Shown: piece after piece, positions 44,878 through 54,395 of the stretch
How the letters are laid out: the number at the start of each line of letters is the position of its first letter
Numbering within the stretch: position 1 is the stretch's first letter
Assembly: GCA_913057785.1 (NCBI GenBank)
Contig: CAJXPD010000019.1
Location: 1-61,707, forward strand
Direction: 5' to 3'
Source of the DNA: an uncultured Lewinella sp.
GTDB taxonomy: Bacteria > Bacteroidota > Bacteroidia > Chitinophagales > Saprospiraceae
Length of the DNA stretch: 61,707 bases
The notes under the pieces: model-generated
What the model was told of the DNA's origin: nothing
What the model saw: the letters and a program-made list of their open reading frames with translations, nothing else
Database searches by the model: none
Made by a program: the position numbers and the translations under genes

Positions 44878-46329
44878 TTAATACCCTGGGTTTTGAGTTA
44901 ATAAACCACCGCTCAAGTTGATTTCTCTTGCAGGGATGGGTAAAAGCAGTTTTCTCGCATTATAGTCCGTATAGCCATTGTCGGCAGCGTGGGCGCTTAG
45001 GACAGCATCTGCCACTCCAAATCTCAACAAGTCATAGAAGCGCTGATTCTCAAATGCCAATTCCACTCGCCTTTCGGCTAATAGTGCATCTTTGGTTAGT
45101 GAGGAAGGGCGATCATCAACGGGGTCAAAACCTGCTCTGGCTTTCACCTTCATGAACGACTCAATCGCGCTACCATCCGATGTTTGAGTACCACCTGCCA
45201 TAATAGCCTCTGCGTGCATCAACAAGACATCTGCATATCGCAACACAATCACGTCGTTGCCAGCATTGCCCGGGCTTTGGCCATAAGTCGGAGGAAAGAC
45301 AGATACATCAGACCCTTCTGGTAAGTACTTGGTCACTTCCGTGAAGGTTGGAAAGGTCACATAAGATACTTCTGTTCTGTTGCCGCCAATCTTGATAAAA
45401 TCCTCCACCAGGTTGCTATTGACGATATTCAAACCATCTTGTCGGCCCTGACGAACGGTCGCTGTAAATTCAGCAGAAAAACCTTGACTTTCTTGGACAT
45501 TTCCAAACTCATATTGAATGGCAAAAAGAATTTCGTTATTCAACTCATCATAGAATACATCATGAAAATTGTCTTCTAAACTGAACTCGCCACCATTAAT
45601 AATGGCCTCACACAATTGCTGAGCAGCGGGATAATCTGGACTAGGCTGTGATAGATATACCTTTGCTAGAATACCTTGCGCTGCCGCTTTCGAAGCTCTA
45701 GATTTAAAGGAATTATCTAGGTTATTGACCGCTTCTTGCAAATCTGTGATAATCTGCTGATACACTTGTTCTTCACTTGCTCTAGTAAACAGTTTTTCAT
45801 TTTCTGTTGGAGCTACTACTTCCGTTACCAAAGGAACAGCACCGTACAGTCTTACTAACTTGAAATAAGCAAAAGCTCTTAAGAACTTAGCTTCAGCTGT
45901 ATAGGCAGCCTGATTACCGGCATCAGCTACATCGATGAAGTTCAAGACATTGTTTGCTCTAAAAATGATCTCGTACATGGATTGATAGAAATCCTCTGAT
46001 TGTACATTATTAGCATCTACTCTGTACCGATGGAAATCAGCTCTAGAACCTTCTAGGGTTGCCGTACGCGTATTATCACTACGCATTTCGGTCACCATAA
46101 ACTCAAATTGAATCCCACGATTAAAGCGGGTAGTATTTGATTCGGTATTTACGTTGACGCCTTGGATCGCATCATATATCCCGATTATCCCTGCCAGTAC
46201 ATCATCATCTGATTCAAAAAATGCGTCGACAACAATAGCGGAATCAGGTAGTGGATTTAAGAACTCATCATCACAGGAGTAAAGCAGAACCCCTAGTAGT
46301 GTGAATAGTATATATTTGGAATATTTCAT
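44878..46329 (-). CDS. SusD/RagB-family glycan-binding lipoprotein
   Basis: 483 residues, lipoprotein with lipid Cys19 (LGVLLYSCDDEFLNPLPDS). The SusD fold is shown by the N-terminal TPR-like helices (AEAKFLRAFAYFKLVRLYGAVPLV), the SKAAAQGILAKVYL helix pair, VLRYADVLLMHAEA near the C-terminus, and the standard ending ERRVELAFENQRFYDLLRFG. It caps the SusC barrel and feeds oligosaccharides to it. The SusC gene ends 23 bases upstream. Substrate (alginate oligomers) is inferred from the locus. Confidence 0.94.
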   Translation of the reverse strand: MKYSKYILFTLLGVLLYSCDDEFLNPLPDSAIVVDAFFESDDDVLAGIIGIYDAIQGVNVNTESNTTRFNRGIQFEFMVTEMRSDNTRTATLEGSRADFHRYRVDANNVQSEDFYQSMYEIIFRANNVLNFIDVADAGNQAAYTAEAKFLRAFAYFKLVRLYGAVPLVTEVVAPTENEKLFTRASEEQVYQQIITDLQEAVNNLDNSFKSRASKAAAQGILAKVYLSQPSPDYPAAQQLCEAIINGGEFSLEDNFHDVFYDELNNEILFAIQYEFGNVQESQGFSAEFTATVRQGRQDGLNIVNSNLVEDFIKIGGNRTEVSYVTFPTFTEVTKYLPEGSDVSVFPPTYGQSPGNAGNDVIVLRYADVLLMHAEAIMAGGTQTSDGSAIESFMKVKARAGFDPVDDRPSSLTKDALLAERRVELAFENQRFYDLLRFGVADAVLSAHAADNGYTDYNARKLLLPIPAREINLSGGLLTQNPGY

Positions 46330-46352
46330 TGTAATGTTGTTTAGGCTTAAGA

Positions 46353-49300
46353 TTAGAACCGAACGTTTAGGCCAGCTGTAACTGTTCTAAATAATGGCGT
46401 ACCTGCACGCTGAGAACCGTACGAGATCGGCGTATTGTTGCCATCAATAAATTCAGGATTAAATCCTTTGTAAGCATCTGAAGTTCTGTAGATCAGATTC
46501 TGACCGGAGACATATAGCCGAAGGCTTCTTAGGCCAAATTTCGCCAGCTGGGGTTCAGTAAAGTTGTATCCAATGTTGACATTTCGCAATGAAAAGTAAT
46601 TGGCACTCTGCACGATGTCGTTGGTGTGTACTCTTTGCTGTAGGAAAGATGGATCTGAAATAATTCCGTCTTCAACGACTTGCTGTACATCGGAAGTACT
46701 TCCTTGCCAGTGCGTGAAGAAGTATTGATCTCCTACGTTCCTCACCTCAGCCCCAAGGCTTCCCTGGATCATGATGGAGAAATCAAAGTTGCCGAATCCA
46801 ACCTCATTGGTAAAGCTCCAAATCAAGTCTGGATAAGGATCACCAAGAATGGTTTTATCCTCATCTGAAATCAAACCATCACCGTTAAGGTCTCTGACGA
46901 TTACATCTTCTGATAAACCGTTGATCGGAATGTAAGGAGAGTCATAGTATTGAGTGGATAATTCTCTGTCGACTACGTAGCCATAAAAGGATGAGATGGG
47001 ATTACCCACTGAATTGATCCATTGGGAGTTTCTGCCCCAACCATCTACCGTCAATTGTCCGTTAGATTCTCCAAAGCTCAACAAAGTATTCTCATTGGTA
47101 GAAGCGATCAAAGTACTGCTCCAATTAAGATCTGCACGTGCAATATTTATCGTTCTTAATTCAAACTCCCATCCTTTATTTTCAACCTCACCTAGGTTCA
47201 CAATACCTGCATCAAACCCGGTTACGAAAGAAACTGGATTTTCTAACAGTAATTTATCACTAGTCCTGACGTAATAGTCTATTGATCCTTGTACTCGGTT
47301 GTCAAAAAAGCCAAAATCAAGACCTGGGTTGAATTCCTCAGAAGCTTCCCATTGCAACAAGGGATTTACAATGCTTAATGGAGAAACACCCGCTGTAATT
47401 CCACCTTCTGTAATGGCGCTGGTAGTGCTTAGCAAAGCCAAATAAGGATAATTATTGACGATATCATCACCTACGCTAAAGTTCTCGTTACCTGTAAGTC
47501 CATAACTTACTCTGAACTTCAATCTGCTCAAAAAGCCATTACCATTTAAAAACTTCTCGTTATGGGCATTCCAACCCAAAGAAACTGCTGGGAAATCACC
47601 CCATTTGGAGTTCACCCCAAATACAGAACTTGCATCTCTACGGTAAGAGGCATTAACCAAATATTTATTGTCGAAGACGTAATTGATTCTTCCAAAGTAA
47701 CCGATCTTATTCTTCTCAAAGTTGATCTCCTCGAATTCGGAGACGATGGTAGCTCCTTGTAAGTTCTTAAGCAAATCATTGGTGAATCCAGAGCCAGAGA
47801 TGTTACTATTCTCTACTGCTCTTCTTTGAAAAGTAGCACCTGCTAAGACATTTAGACCGTGCTTGCCAAATTCCCGATTATAGGAGATGGTATTATCAGA
47901 AATAACTCTATTTCGTACTCTATTTTGCAAATTATATTGGGCTCTACCCGCACCGGAAGCATGGTGCATAACGCCATCATATCTTGTTCTCTTACGGTTT
48001 TCGGTCGTTAGTCCAAGTGATGTTTTAGCGGTTAGTCCCTTTGCAATTTTATAGCTTAAGTAGGTTGAGGTTAAAATATTGGTCTTATACTCGTAGTGTT
48101 CTCGTTCTACATATTGAGCATAAGGGTTCATATCTCCAGAAGTCCGTGGTCTACTGGAACCTTGATCATCGGTAGGGTCGATATCAATGTTATCAAGGTG
48201 ATCTTCGTTAAAGTAATCTCCCACCTTAACATCCGGATACTCATCTCTATCGACATACTTTATGGTTTCTTCGGTATGGTAAATAAGCAACCACGGAGAT
48301 TGTCTGATCGGGTTATGAACGGATGTTGGTAGTGCTCGCCGCTTAGAGTATGAGGGCGTAATCTTGAATCCGAATTTCAGATTATTGGTAATTCGGGTAT
48401 CCATTTTTATGTTACCCGTATAAAGACGGTAATTATCCGTAAGTACAACGCCTTCATCTCCCAGTGTTCGTAAGGATACGCTAAACTTGGTAGCATCACT
48501 TCCTCCTCTAGCAGAAAAAGAGTGGCTAGAAATGTAGCCGCCATCAAAGAATACGTCTTGCCAATCTCTGTCAACACCCGTTTCTTCCACCAACTGAAGC
48601 GCATACTGGGTATTATTGGTTAGAAAGCCTGCTTGGGCTAATTCAAAATCAGCCCAGTCAGCAACACTTTTACGATAATCATCACTTCCGAAGGCATCTT
48701 TTCTGCCAACGAAAGTTTCATAGCTGAATTGCGTTTTGCCGGCTTGACCACTTTTCGTCGTAATCATGATCACACCGTTTGACCCTTCGCTACCATAGAT
48801 CGCAGCTGAAGCAGCATCTTTCAAGACTTCAAAGGACTGTATATCATTCATGTCCAGGTTACCCAAAAAATCTGGATCTACCACTAAACCATCGACCACT
48901 ACGGCCGGTCCAGAATCAGCATTGATCGATCCAAAACCTCGAATCGTAATAGTTGGCGCAGCACCAGCTTCTGCTGAGGTGGCCTGGATATTAACACCAG
49001 ATACCTGACCAATCAGGGCATCATCTACCCTTGACACTGCAATTTGATCCAGTTTTTCATTTTTCACCTTTGAAATGGAACCCGTTAGGTGAGATTTTTT
49101 CTGGGTACCATAACCAACCACGACAACCTCATCCAATAGAGCCACATCTGCCTGCAAAGAGATATTGTAGGTGGTTTCCGGACCAACGGTCAGTTCCTGT
49201 GCCTTGAAACCCGTGTAAGAAAAAACTAGCACCGTACCTTCCTCTGCTTCTAGTTCCCACTTACCGTCAATATCTGTAATCGTACCGGAGGAGGTTCCCT

Positions 49301-49499
49301 TAACGGCCACAGTCACCCCAATTAAAGGCTGACCATCAGAAGCGGAAGTGACTGTTCCAGAAATGTTTTTCACCCCCGTATTTAAATTGTTAGGAACAGG
49401 TGAGGTTCCTCCGTAGATTAGGGGTGCAAAAAGCATAATAAAGCAAAGTATCCCTATACTTTTTATGCCATTAAGCTTTTTTGTCAACTTGTATTCCAT
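46353..49499 (-). CDS. SusC/RagA-family TonB-dependent outer-membrane transporter
   Basis: 1048 residues, outer-membrane porin that imports oligosaccharide with energy from TonB. A signal segment is followed by a CarboxypepD_reg-like domain (about 45-120; ISGTVTSASDGQPLIGVTVAVKG), the TonB box/plug start VVVGYGTQKKSHLTGSIS, a plug domain (about 125-235; FEVLKDAASAAIYGSEGSNGVI) and a 22-strand barrel to the last residue (RTVTAGLNVRF). It is the first gene of the transport block. The 437-base upstream region has no clear TAnnTTTG element. Confidence 0.95.
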   Translation of the reverse strand: MEYKLTKKLNGIKSIGILCFIMLFAPLIYGGTSPVPNNLNTGVKNISGTVTSASDGQPLIGVTVAVKGTSSGTITDIDGKWELEAEEGTVLVFSYTGFKAQELTVGPETTYNISLQADVALLDEVVVVGYGTQKKSHLTGSISKVKNEKLDQIAVSRVDDALIGQVSGVNIQATSAEAGAAPTITIRGFGSINADSGPAVVVDGLVVDPDFLGNLDMNDIQSFEVLKDAASAAIYGSEGSNGVIMITTKSGQAGKTQFSYETFVGRKDAFGSDDYRKSVADWADFELAQAGFLTNNTQYALQLVEETGVDRDWQDVFFDGGYISSHSFSARGGSDATKFSVSLRTLGDEGVVLTDNYRLYTGNIKMDTRITNNLKFGFKITPSYSKRRALPTSVHNPIRQSPWLLIYHTEETIKYVDRDEYPDVKVGDYFNEDHLDNIDIDPTDDQGSSRPRTSGDMNPYAQYVEREHYEYKTNILTSTYLSYKIAKGLTAKTSLGLTTENRKRTRYDGVMHHASGAGRAQYNLQNRVRNRVISDNTISYNREFGKHGLNVLAGATFQRRAVENSNISGSGFTNDLLKNLQGATIVSEFEEINFEKNKIGYFGRINYVFDNKYLVNASYRRDASSVFGVNSKWGDFPAVSLGWNAHNEKFLNGNGFLSRLKFRVSYGLTGNENFSVGDDIVNNYPYLALLSTTSAITEGGITAGVSPLSIVNPLLQWEASEEFNPGLDFGFFDNRVQGSIDYYVRTSDKLLLENPVSFVTGFDAGIVNLGEVENKGWEFELRTINIARADLNWSSTLIASTNENTLLSFGESNGQLTVDGWGRNSQWINSVGNPISSFYGYVVDRELSTQYYDSPYIPINGLSEDVIVRDLNGDGLISDEDKTILGDPYPDLIWSFTNEVGFGNFDFSIMIQGSLGAEVRNVGDQYFFTHWQGSTSDVQQVVEDGIISDPSFLQQRVHTNDIVQSANYFSLRNVNIGYNFTEPQLAKFGLRSLRLYVSGQNLIYRTSDAYKGFNPEFIDGNNTPISYGSQRAGTPLFRTVTAGLNVRF

Positions 49500-49936
49500 A
49501 ATTTAGTGATTTAGATCTTTCGATCAAATGGTTCATCTATAGTAAGTTCCAACAGGTAGGAAATCTTTAGCAAGGGCAAAGAGAGGCCCCCTCAAGGTCA
49601 TAGTAAACCTTGAAACATAATTTTCTTCAAAACAGTCTAGCCCATCCGAGCTTATCCCTAAGCTTGAACAGTGAGAACGCCAATCATTCCTATAGGATGG
49701 ACAAGGCTGCAAGTGTATGTTTTACTTACAGCAATGTCACCTCAGGCATTTGGTTTCTTTTCCCAACCAACTGAAACTGAATTGAGAATCCCTACCTTAA
49801 TCGTAGTTAAGTCTGCTTAAAAGTGCCCAAAAAGAAAGGAAAAATTCCTTTGTCGTCTTTTGTTGGCCCAATGTTAATTTATACCCAGTTCAAGTACCCT
49901 CCTGGGGTATGAATCTGAGCAGTTAATAGGTATATC
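49500..49936 (-). promoter_or_regulatory. Upstream region of susC
   Basis: 437 bases between susC and the GntR gene. TTGGTT (49750-49755) and AACCAA (49765-49770) form an inverted repeat with a 9-base centre. This is related to, but wider than, the GntR operators further upstream, and could be a weaker site. No TAnnTTTG box is visible. A short palindrome (TACCCtccTGGGGTA-like, near 49893) follows the GntR stop. Confidence 0.35.
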
Positions 49937-50650
49937 TTACGAATCCTTCTTCTTCAACGAAGCACTATATTCGGTTACATCACTAAGATGTTCTTCCATA
50001 GCCTTGGCTGCCAAATCAGGATTTTTATCAAGAATATGCTGTAAAATGATCTTATGCTCTTCCATGGCTTGGTAAAAGCGTCCATCCTTACAAATTTCCA
50101 ATTTTGTGAAGTTGTGTACTATATCGGGGATGATCACCATCATGAGTGATTTCAAAACACTGTTTTTGCTGGCTTCGGCAATCTTCAAATGGAATAGCAA
50201 GTCTTCCTCAACCGCTGGTTCACCATTCTTCACCTTCTTACCGTAAGCATCCAAAGCGGTCTGGATGGTAACGATATCGTCCACGGTTCGTCTCTCGGCA
50301 GCCAGTCTGGCGGCCTGCACTTCCAATAAGACTCGAGTTTCTACTAAAGCAGCAAAGTCGTTATTTTCTAATTGCAAAACATCCGTAATTAAACCTTCCA
50401 AGGCCGTAATCCCTATACCTGCTACTACTGTCCCGCTTTGTGGCATTGTCTTCAGGATGCCATAGAATTCCAGTTTGGCGATCGCATCCCGTACATAAGT
50501 TCTACCTACTCCAAAAGTTTCTGCTAATTTCCGCTCGGAAGGAAGACGATCACCTGGTTTAATTTGTCCTCCTGAAATCAAATCTCTAATCTGCTCGATG
50601 ATTTTGTCTACTGGTGTATCTACAGCTATTTCTCGAAAGTTCTGGAGCAT
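49937..50650 (-). CDS. GntR/FadR-type transcription regulator with FCD domain
   Basis: 237 residues from the ATG at 50650; an upstream ATG at 50713 would put the first operator inside the gene and is not favoured. The N-terminal winged helix (about 10-75) has PGDRLPSERKLAETFGVGRTYVRDAIAKLE. The C-terminal all-helical FCD ligand domain has ETRVLLEVQAARLAAE and His residues in DLLFHLKIAEAS, DIVHNF, EEHKIIL and EEHLSDV that usually bind a metal. The position beside susC and the pathway genes implies control of the alginate locus, with a pathway intermediate such as KDG or DEH as likely inducer (inference from KdgR-like relatives). Two matched operators lie at its own promoter. Confidence 0.92.
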   Translation of the reverse strand: MLQNFREIAVDTPVDKIIEQIRDLISGGQIKPGDRLPSERKLAETFGVGRTYVRDAIAKLEFYGILKTMPQSGTVVAGIGITALEGLITDVLQLENNDFAALVETRVLLEVQAARLAAERRTVDDIVTIQTALDAYGKKVKNGEPAVEEDLLFHLKIAEASKNSVLKSLMMVIIPDIVHNFTKLEICKDGRFYQAMEEHKIILQHILDKNPDLAAKAMEEHLSDVTEYSASLKKKDS

Positions 50651-50701
50651 ATTCGTTTCACTTAGCAAGTAAAGAGTTAGTTTAAAATGGTTGGCCAAAA
50701 A

Positions 50702-50756
50702 CTGGTCAACCAATTATTCTCATTTCAAAGATAAGCCAATAAATTGGTTGACCAAA
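50702..50756 (-). promoter_or_regulatory. GntR promoter bracketed by two palindromic operators
   Basis: Promoter on the minus strand: TTTG -33 box at 50753-50756, a 19-base spacer, and an exact TAnnTTTG -7 box (TATCTTTG) at 50726-50733. Operator 1, TTGGTTGACCAA at 50744-50755, is perfect (5+2+5) and covers the -33 box. Operator 2, CTGGTCAACCAA at 50702-50713, has one mismatch and lies just beyond the expected start site. The centres are 42 bases apart, four helical turns. A further TTGGCCAA lies at 50691-50698. This is the typical FadR-like GntR site pattern and implies autorepression. Confidence 0.8.
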
Positions 50757-51020
50757 AAATATTTCGTTTTTTTTTGCCTGATGCGATTTTAATGTGGCTG
50801 TGGAATTAAAGCCTTATTTACTTTCGTTTTCCTCTATCGAAAATTCTAATCTAGGAGGCACCAAGATGTGCAAGATGAGGAGTCTATGATCAATACCCAG
50901 TTATGACCTTTGCCAGTGGAAGGTGTATAGAGATGTCCTTACTGCTTAAAAGACCATCCAATACCCATCCAGATCCTCATCGGGCTTCCGTATCCATAAA
51001 TGTTGTTTTTCCTACCGGGT
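50714..51020. other. Gap between ROK kinase and GntR genes
   Basis: Apart from the GntR promoter and operator at the left end, nothing is recognised in these bases. There is no terminator-like hairpin with a T-run after the ROK gene. Confidence 0.4.
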
Positions 51021-51956
51021 CTATATGGTAGGTAAATTGTCTTTTACAGCTGCCCAAAAAGACGCTTCAAAAAGACGCGCACTTCCAAATAAGCTGGCGT
51101 CTTCCATAAGTTGAGAGACCTTGATCGCGGTGTCAAGGCCATTGTCATTGAACACCTGCTGTAAAGAGCCAGAGAATAGATCAAAAGCCTTTGCAATATT
51201 TCCCCCCATAACAATAACCTCCGCCGGAAATTTCTTCAGCCATGGAGCTAAGAATTCCCCCAAGTTGCTACCAAAGAGGTCAAATATAGCTTTTGCACCC
51301 TCCTCCTTTCGGGCCAGCTCAGCTATCTCCTTCACGCCATTAACTTCTTGCCCCGTTCTGGAACGAAAGGTATTAACAAACCATCGGGTGGAAAAGTAGT
51401 CATCTGCGATACCCGCTGCAAGGGGGAGGTGCCAAAAACAACCTTGCTCAGGTACATCCGCTCGATTGACTATGGGTATACCGTCTTCTAGCAGTGCCGA
51501 GCCGAAACCTGTGCCTAAGGTAATGGCTATGGATCGTCGTACCCCTTTAGCTTCCCCAAACCAGTTTTCCCCTACAGCAAAAGCACTGGCGTCGTTCAAG
51601 AAGCGTATCGGCGTTTCAGGCCGGTTCAAATAGGCTGGAAAACTATCCTTAACATTGGTGCCGTAGAGCGCTTCGTACTTGTCATTCCCTTTATATAAGG
51701 CTACTCCTTCTCTGTAGTTGAAGGCCCCCGGCATGGCGAAGCCAATACCTTTTACTCGATCTACTGCTAAACGATCCAATATTTGATTGAGCGGGGCTGC
51801 CCATTGGTTAAAAATTTCTGGCTTGGATAGCTTATTATTTACCTTAGCGTAAACCCGGGTATCCTCGAGTAGGGCACCCGTTTTCGTATTGATCGCAGCA
51901 CAATGGATGTGACTTCCTCCGATATCGACTCCTATCGTTAAATCCTGTTCTGACAT
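51021..51956 (-). CDS. ROK-family sugar kinase
   Basis: 311 residues, cytoplasmic. The phosphate-1 loop is GVDIGGSHIH, catalytic Asp122 is in LNDASAFAVGE, and phosphate-2 is TLGTGFGSALL. The family's zinc motif (GHxxx...CxCGxxGCxE) is absent; the region reads PEQGCFWHLPLAAGI instead, so it belongs to the zinc-less group, whose specificity is hard to predict. There is no DNA-binding N-terminus, so it is an enzyme and not a NagC-type repressor. The next gene upstream is a sugar MFS of the FucP/GluP kind (246 bases), which suggests an uptake-and-phosphorylation pair for a hexose that is not part of the DEH route. Confidence 0.88.
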   Translation of the reverse strand: MSEQDLTIGVDIGGSHIHCAAINTKTGALLEDTRVYAKVNNKLSKPEIFNQWAAPLNQILDRLAVDRVKGIGFAMPGAFNYREGVALYKGNDKYEALYGTNVKDSFPAYLNRPETPIRFLNDASAFAVGENWFGEAKGVRRSIAITLGTGFGSALLEDGIPIVNRADVPEQGCFWHLPLAAGIADDYFSTRWFVNTFRSRTGQEVNGVKEIAELARKEEGAKAIFDLFGSNLGEFLAPWLKKFPAEVIVMGGNIAKAFDLFSGSLQQVFNDNGLDTAIKVSQLMEDASLFGSARLFEASFWAAVKDNLPTI

Positions 51957-52201
51957 TTCACAAAAGTTTAGCGTTAAACTGCCATATCAAACACCTACAC
52001 TCTCCCATCCAAAATCTGCTTGTACTTTACGAAGTGTAGGGTGGGGCTTTTATCATAGCAATGGATGGCAGTTACATAAAAATTGTACTTAGATTGATTT
52101 TTCGGAAGACCTTAAACATCCTGTGAGCCAGCAATTGCATCGATGCCCCTTATAGTCTGTACTACAAATCTTCCTTCCGTATTGTGATGGCACCTCAATA
52201 G

Positions 52202-53419
52202 CTAGGCAGATTTGCCCACCTTATAGCCTTTCACAGCATAGAATAGAATATAGGCATAACATATAAGCACGACGGCATAACTGGCCTGTAAGCCAATTCG
52301 GTCTGCAAGTACTCCCTGGATCAGCGGTACAAATGCTCCCCCAACGATAGCCGTAACTAGCAGGCCAGATCCTTGGCTTGTAAATTTCCCTAGTCCATCG
52401 ATGCTCAAAGTGAAAATATTGCTCCAAAATATCGCATTGCAAAAACCTACAAATATCATCGCCCAAGCAGCCACCCAACCACTAGTGCTTATTCCCACAA
52501 TTATAGATAGCATAGCAAGAACAGACATTAGAGCAAGCAGAAATTGTGATTTGATCTTTTGCAAAATAGCTGCCCCCATAAATCGCCCCACCATTAATCC
52601 TGCCCAAAAGAGAGAAAGGTACCAGCCTGCATCTTCCGGCTTTAGGCCAGCGATATGATCTTCTCCCAAAAAGCTTACCATAAAACTTGCTACACTGACC
52701 TCGGCACCGACATACATAAAGATCGCTACCGCCCCTAAGAGCAAATGTGGAAACTGCCAAATAGATGTTTTAGTCGATGTTCCTTCTGCCTCCTGCATGG
52801 AGTCCAGGTCCTTCATGTTCGGCAAGTGGAGAAAGGAGAAGACACCCGCCAATACAAACAAGGCGATTGCCAGGCCGATATAAGGCGCCTGCACCGCCTC
52901 GGCCTGTTGTTCCTGTGGTAGGTTTTCAATACCAGAAAGAATTAAAGCACTACCGAATAGTGGCGCAATGATCTTTGCCACAGAATTAAAACCCTGTGCT
53001 AAGTTTAGTCGGCTTGCAGCGGTCTCAGCAGGTCCCAGCACCGCTACATATGGATTTGCCGCAACCTGTAATACGGTCACCCCAGTGGCTAATACAAAGA
53101 GCGCTCCTAAGAACAAGGGATAATACAGTGCAATGGAGGCCGGGTAAAATAATAGAGCTCCTACCCCCATTAGGCCTAAACCGATAACAATACCTCGTTT
53201 ATAACCGACGCGCTCCAATACTTTTGATGCAGGAATGGCCATCAATGCGAAAGCACCAAAGAAACAGAATTGTACCAAGGCTGCCTCGGTATAACCGAAA
53301 TCGAATAGTTCCTTTACAAAGGGGATAAGAATATCATTCATGGCCGTCAGAAAGGCCCACATAAAAAAGAGCACTACTAAAAAAATAAAGGCGGTTCTCG
53401 TTTTGTTTGTACTTGACAT
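52202..53419 (-). CDS. MFS sugar transporter of the FucP/GluP (FHS) family
   Basis: 405 residues, 12 membrane segments. It begins RTAFIFLVVLFFMWAFLTAMNDILIPFVKELF, the family signature start. TVLQVAANPYVAVLGP and SRLNLAQGFNSVAKIIAPLFG mark the sugar:H+ symporters of the fucose/glucose-galactose group. The C-terminal half has GAEVSVASFMVSF and FSNIFTL-like (IFWSNIFTLSIDGLG). It probably imports a neutral sugar, used by the ROK kinase downstream. Whether it belongs to the alginate response is open. It has a candidate -7 box 34 bases before the start. Confidence 0.9.
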   Translation of the reverse strand: MSSTNKTRTAFIFLVVLFFMWAFLTAMNDILIPFVKELFDFGYTEAALVQFCFFGAFALMAIPASKVLERVGYKRGIVIGLGLMGVGALLFYPASIALYYPLFLGALFVLATGVTVLQVAANPYVAVLGPAETAASRLNLAQGFNSVAKIIAPLFGSALILSGIENLPQEQQAEAVQAPYIGLAIALFVLAGVFSFLHLPNMKDLDSMQEAEGTSTKTSIWQFPHLLLGAVAIFMYVGAEVSVASFMVSFLGEDHIAGLKPEDAGWYLSLFWAGLMVGRFMGAAILQKIKSQFLLALMSVLAMLSIIVGISTSGWVAAWAMIFVGFCNAIFWSNIFTLSIDGLGKFTSQGSGLLVTAIVGGAFVPLIQGVLADRIGLQASYAVVLICYAYILFYAVKGYKVGKSA

Positions 53420-53452
53420 GGATCGGTAATTTTACTAGAAGATGATCTCGCC

Positions 53453-53460
53453 CAAAAGTA
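53453..53460 (-). promoter_or_regulatory. Candidate -7 box of the FucP-type transporter gene
   Basis: TACTTTTG on the minus strand fits TAnnTTTG and lies 34 bases before the ATG. A TTTG lies only 15 bases further upstream instead of 19-21, so the -33 element is poor. Confidence 0.45.
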
Positions 53461-53612
53461 ACCAAACTTTTTAACCAAAGTCTGTGTGTTATTTAGGTTG
53501 CAATGGATTTTGGGCTTCTTTCTATTGCTTTGGGTCTGTCCAATAAATCCAGATCATAACCACCTTTAGTCAGGCACTACGGCCATATGGATTGAAAGCA
53601 GTTCCATTTTCT

Positions 53613-54068
53613 TCAAGCTTCTAGTAGAAGGAATAAGGATAATCCAAATGCTAAGCACTCAAAACCAACCCTTATCCAATGCCAACGTCCCCATTGCTCC
53701 AATTCCGTGAGCAGTTGTTTATCCGATAAACTTCTATCAAAGAAACGTTGATTGGCTTGCTTAAAATAGAGAAAATAGGTTGAGAAAAATGACAAAGTAG
53801 AGAAGCCCATCAATCCGAATAAAACATGATTTTCACCTTGGCTCACCAAGCTATAAACAACTGTTAACAAGGGAATTACAGTAGCTATAATAGTCAATGG
53901 CGCAAAAAATCGGTGAATTTTCCCACCATAATTTTGGTAAAAATCAAAAAAGGCGCCTGCCCGTAAGGATTTCCAATAGGGTACAAATAATATCGCTTCG
54001 GTAAGCTGGGCCCCTAAAAATATACCTAATGATAAACTGGACAACAAAAGCATACTCTCCTGGATCAT
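53613..54068 (-). CDS. Small membrane protein, DUF1772-like
   Basis: 151 residues with four hydrophobic segments (about 5-25, 55-75, 82-102 and 132-150). Features of the DUF1772 (anthrone-oxygenase-like) group are the first helix with LGIFLGAQLTEAI, FYQNYGGKIHRFFAPLTII, and a WGRWHWIRVGFECLAFGL end. No catalytic role can be assigned with certainty; membership is by pattern. It stands alone between the sugar transporter and the large repeat protein. Confidence 0.65.
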   Translation of the reverse strand: MIQESMLLLSSLSLGIFLGAQLTEAILFVPYWKSLRAGAFFDFYQNYGGKIHRFFAPLTIIATVIPLLTVVYSLVSQGENHVLFGLMGFSTLSFFSTYFLYFKQANQRFFDRSLSDKQLLTELEQWGRWHWIRVGFECLAFGLSLFLLLEA

Positions 54069-54294
54069 GTTCTTAATTTTTTAGTTCTCCCTTTGATGAG
54101 ATGAAAGGGTGATTTAGCATCTCATGTATTCTTGATTTGCTAAACCAAGACTGAGTAGATAGCATTCAAAATTAAGGCCTAGAAAGATGGATGTCATTTA
54201 CATAGGTAAAGAACTCCTTTGCGCGTTGATATTGGTGCCAGGAAAGAGGTCGCTTAGCGGATCAGGAAATTATCCGCTTGGGGTCATCAACCAA
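54069..54294. other. Gap without recognised features
   Basis: Between the DUF1772-like gene and the terminator. TCGCTTAGCGGATC and GATAATTTCCTGATCCGC-like fragments give only weak local symmetry. No gene or promoter is clear. Confidence 0.3.
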
Positions 54295-54335
54295 AAAAGC
54301 CGCAACTCACTCCTATTGAGCGAATTGCGGCTTTT
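54295..54335 (-). terminator. Intrinsic terminator of the BNR-repeat protein gene
   Basis: An 11-bp stem, AAAAGCCGCAA (54295-54305) with TTGCGGCTTTT (54325-54335). The 19-base loop itself contains CTCA/TGAG. On the minus strand it is followed by a T-run, 60 bases after the stop of the gene. Confidence 0.85.
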
Positions 54336-54395
54336 CTTAGTAAATACAAGTCAGTTATAGGTCACTATAAGCGCGTAAACTGAGGCTTGATCTAC

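Noticed and set aside
49885..49905. Hairpin near TACCC/GGGTA as terminator of the GntR gene
   Set aside because: The stem is short and no T-run follows on the minus strand.
51021..51956. ROK protein as a NagC-like repressor of the locus
   Set aside because: There is no N-terminal winged-helix domain; it has the catalytic Asp and phosphate loops of a kinase.
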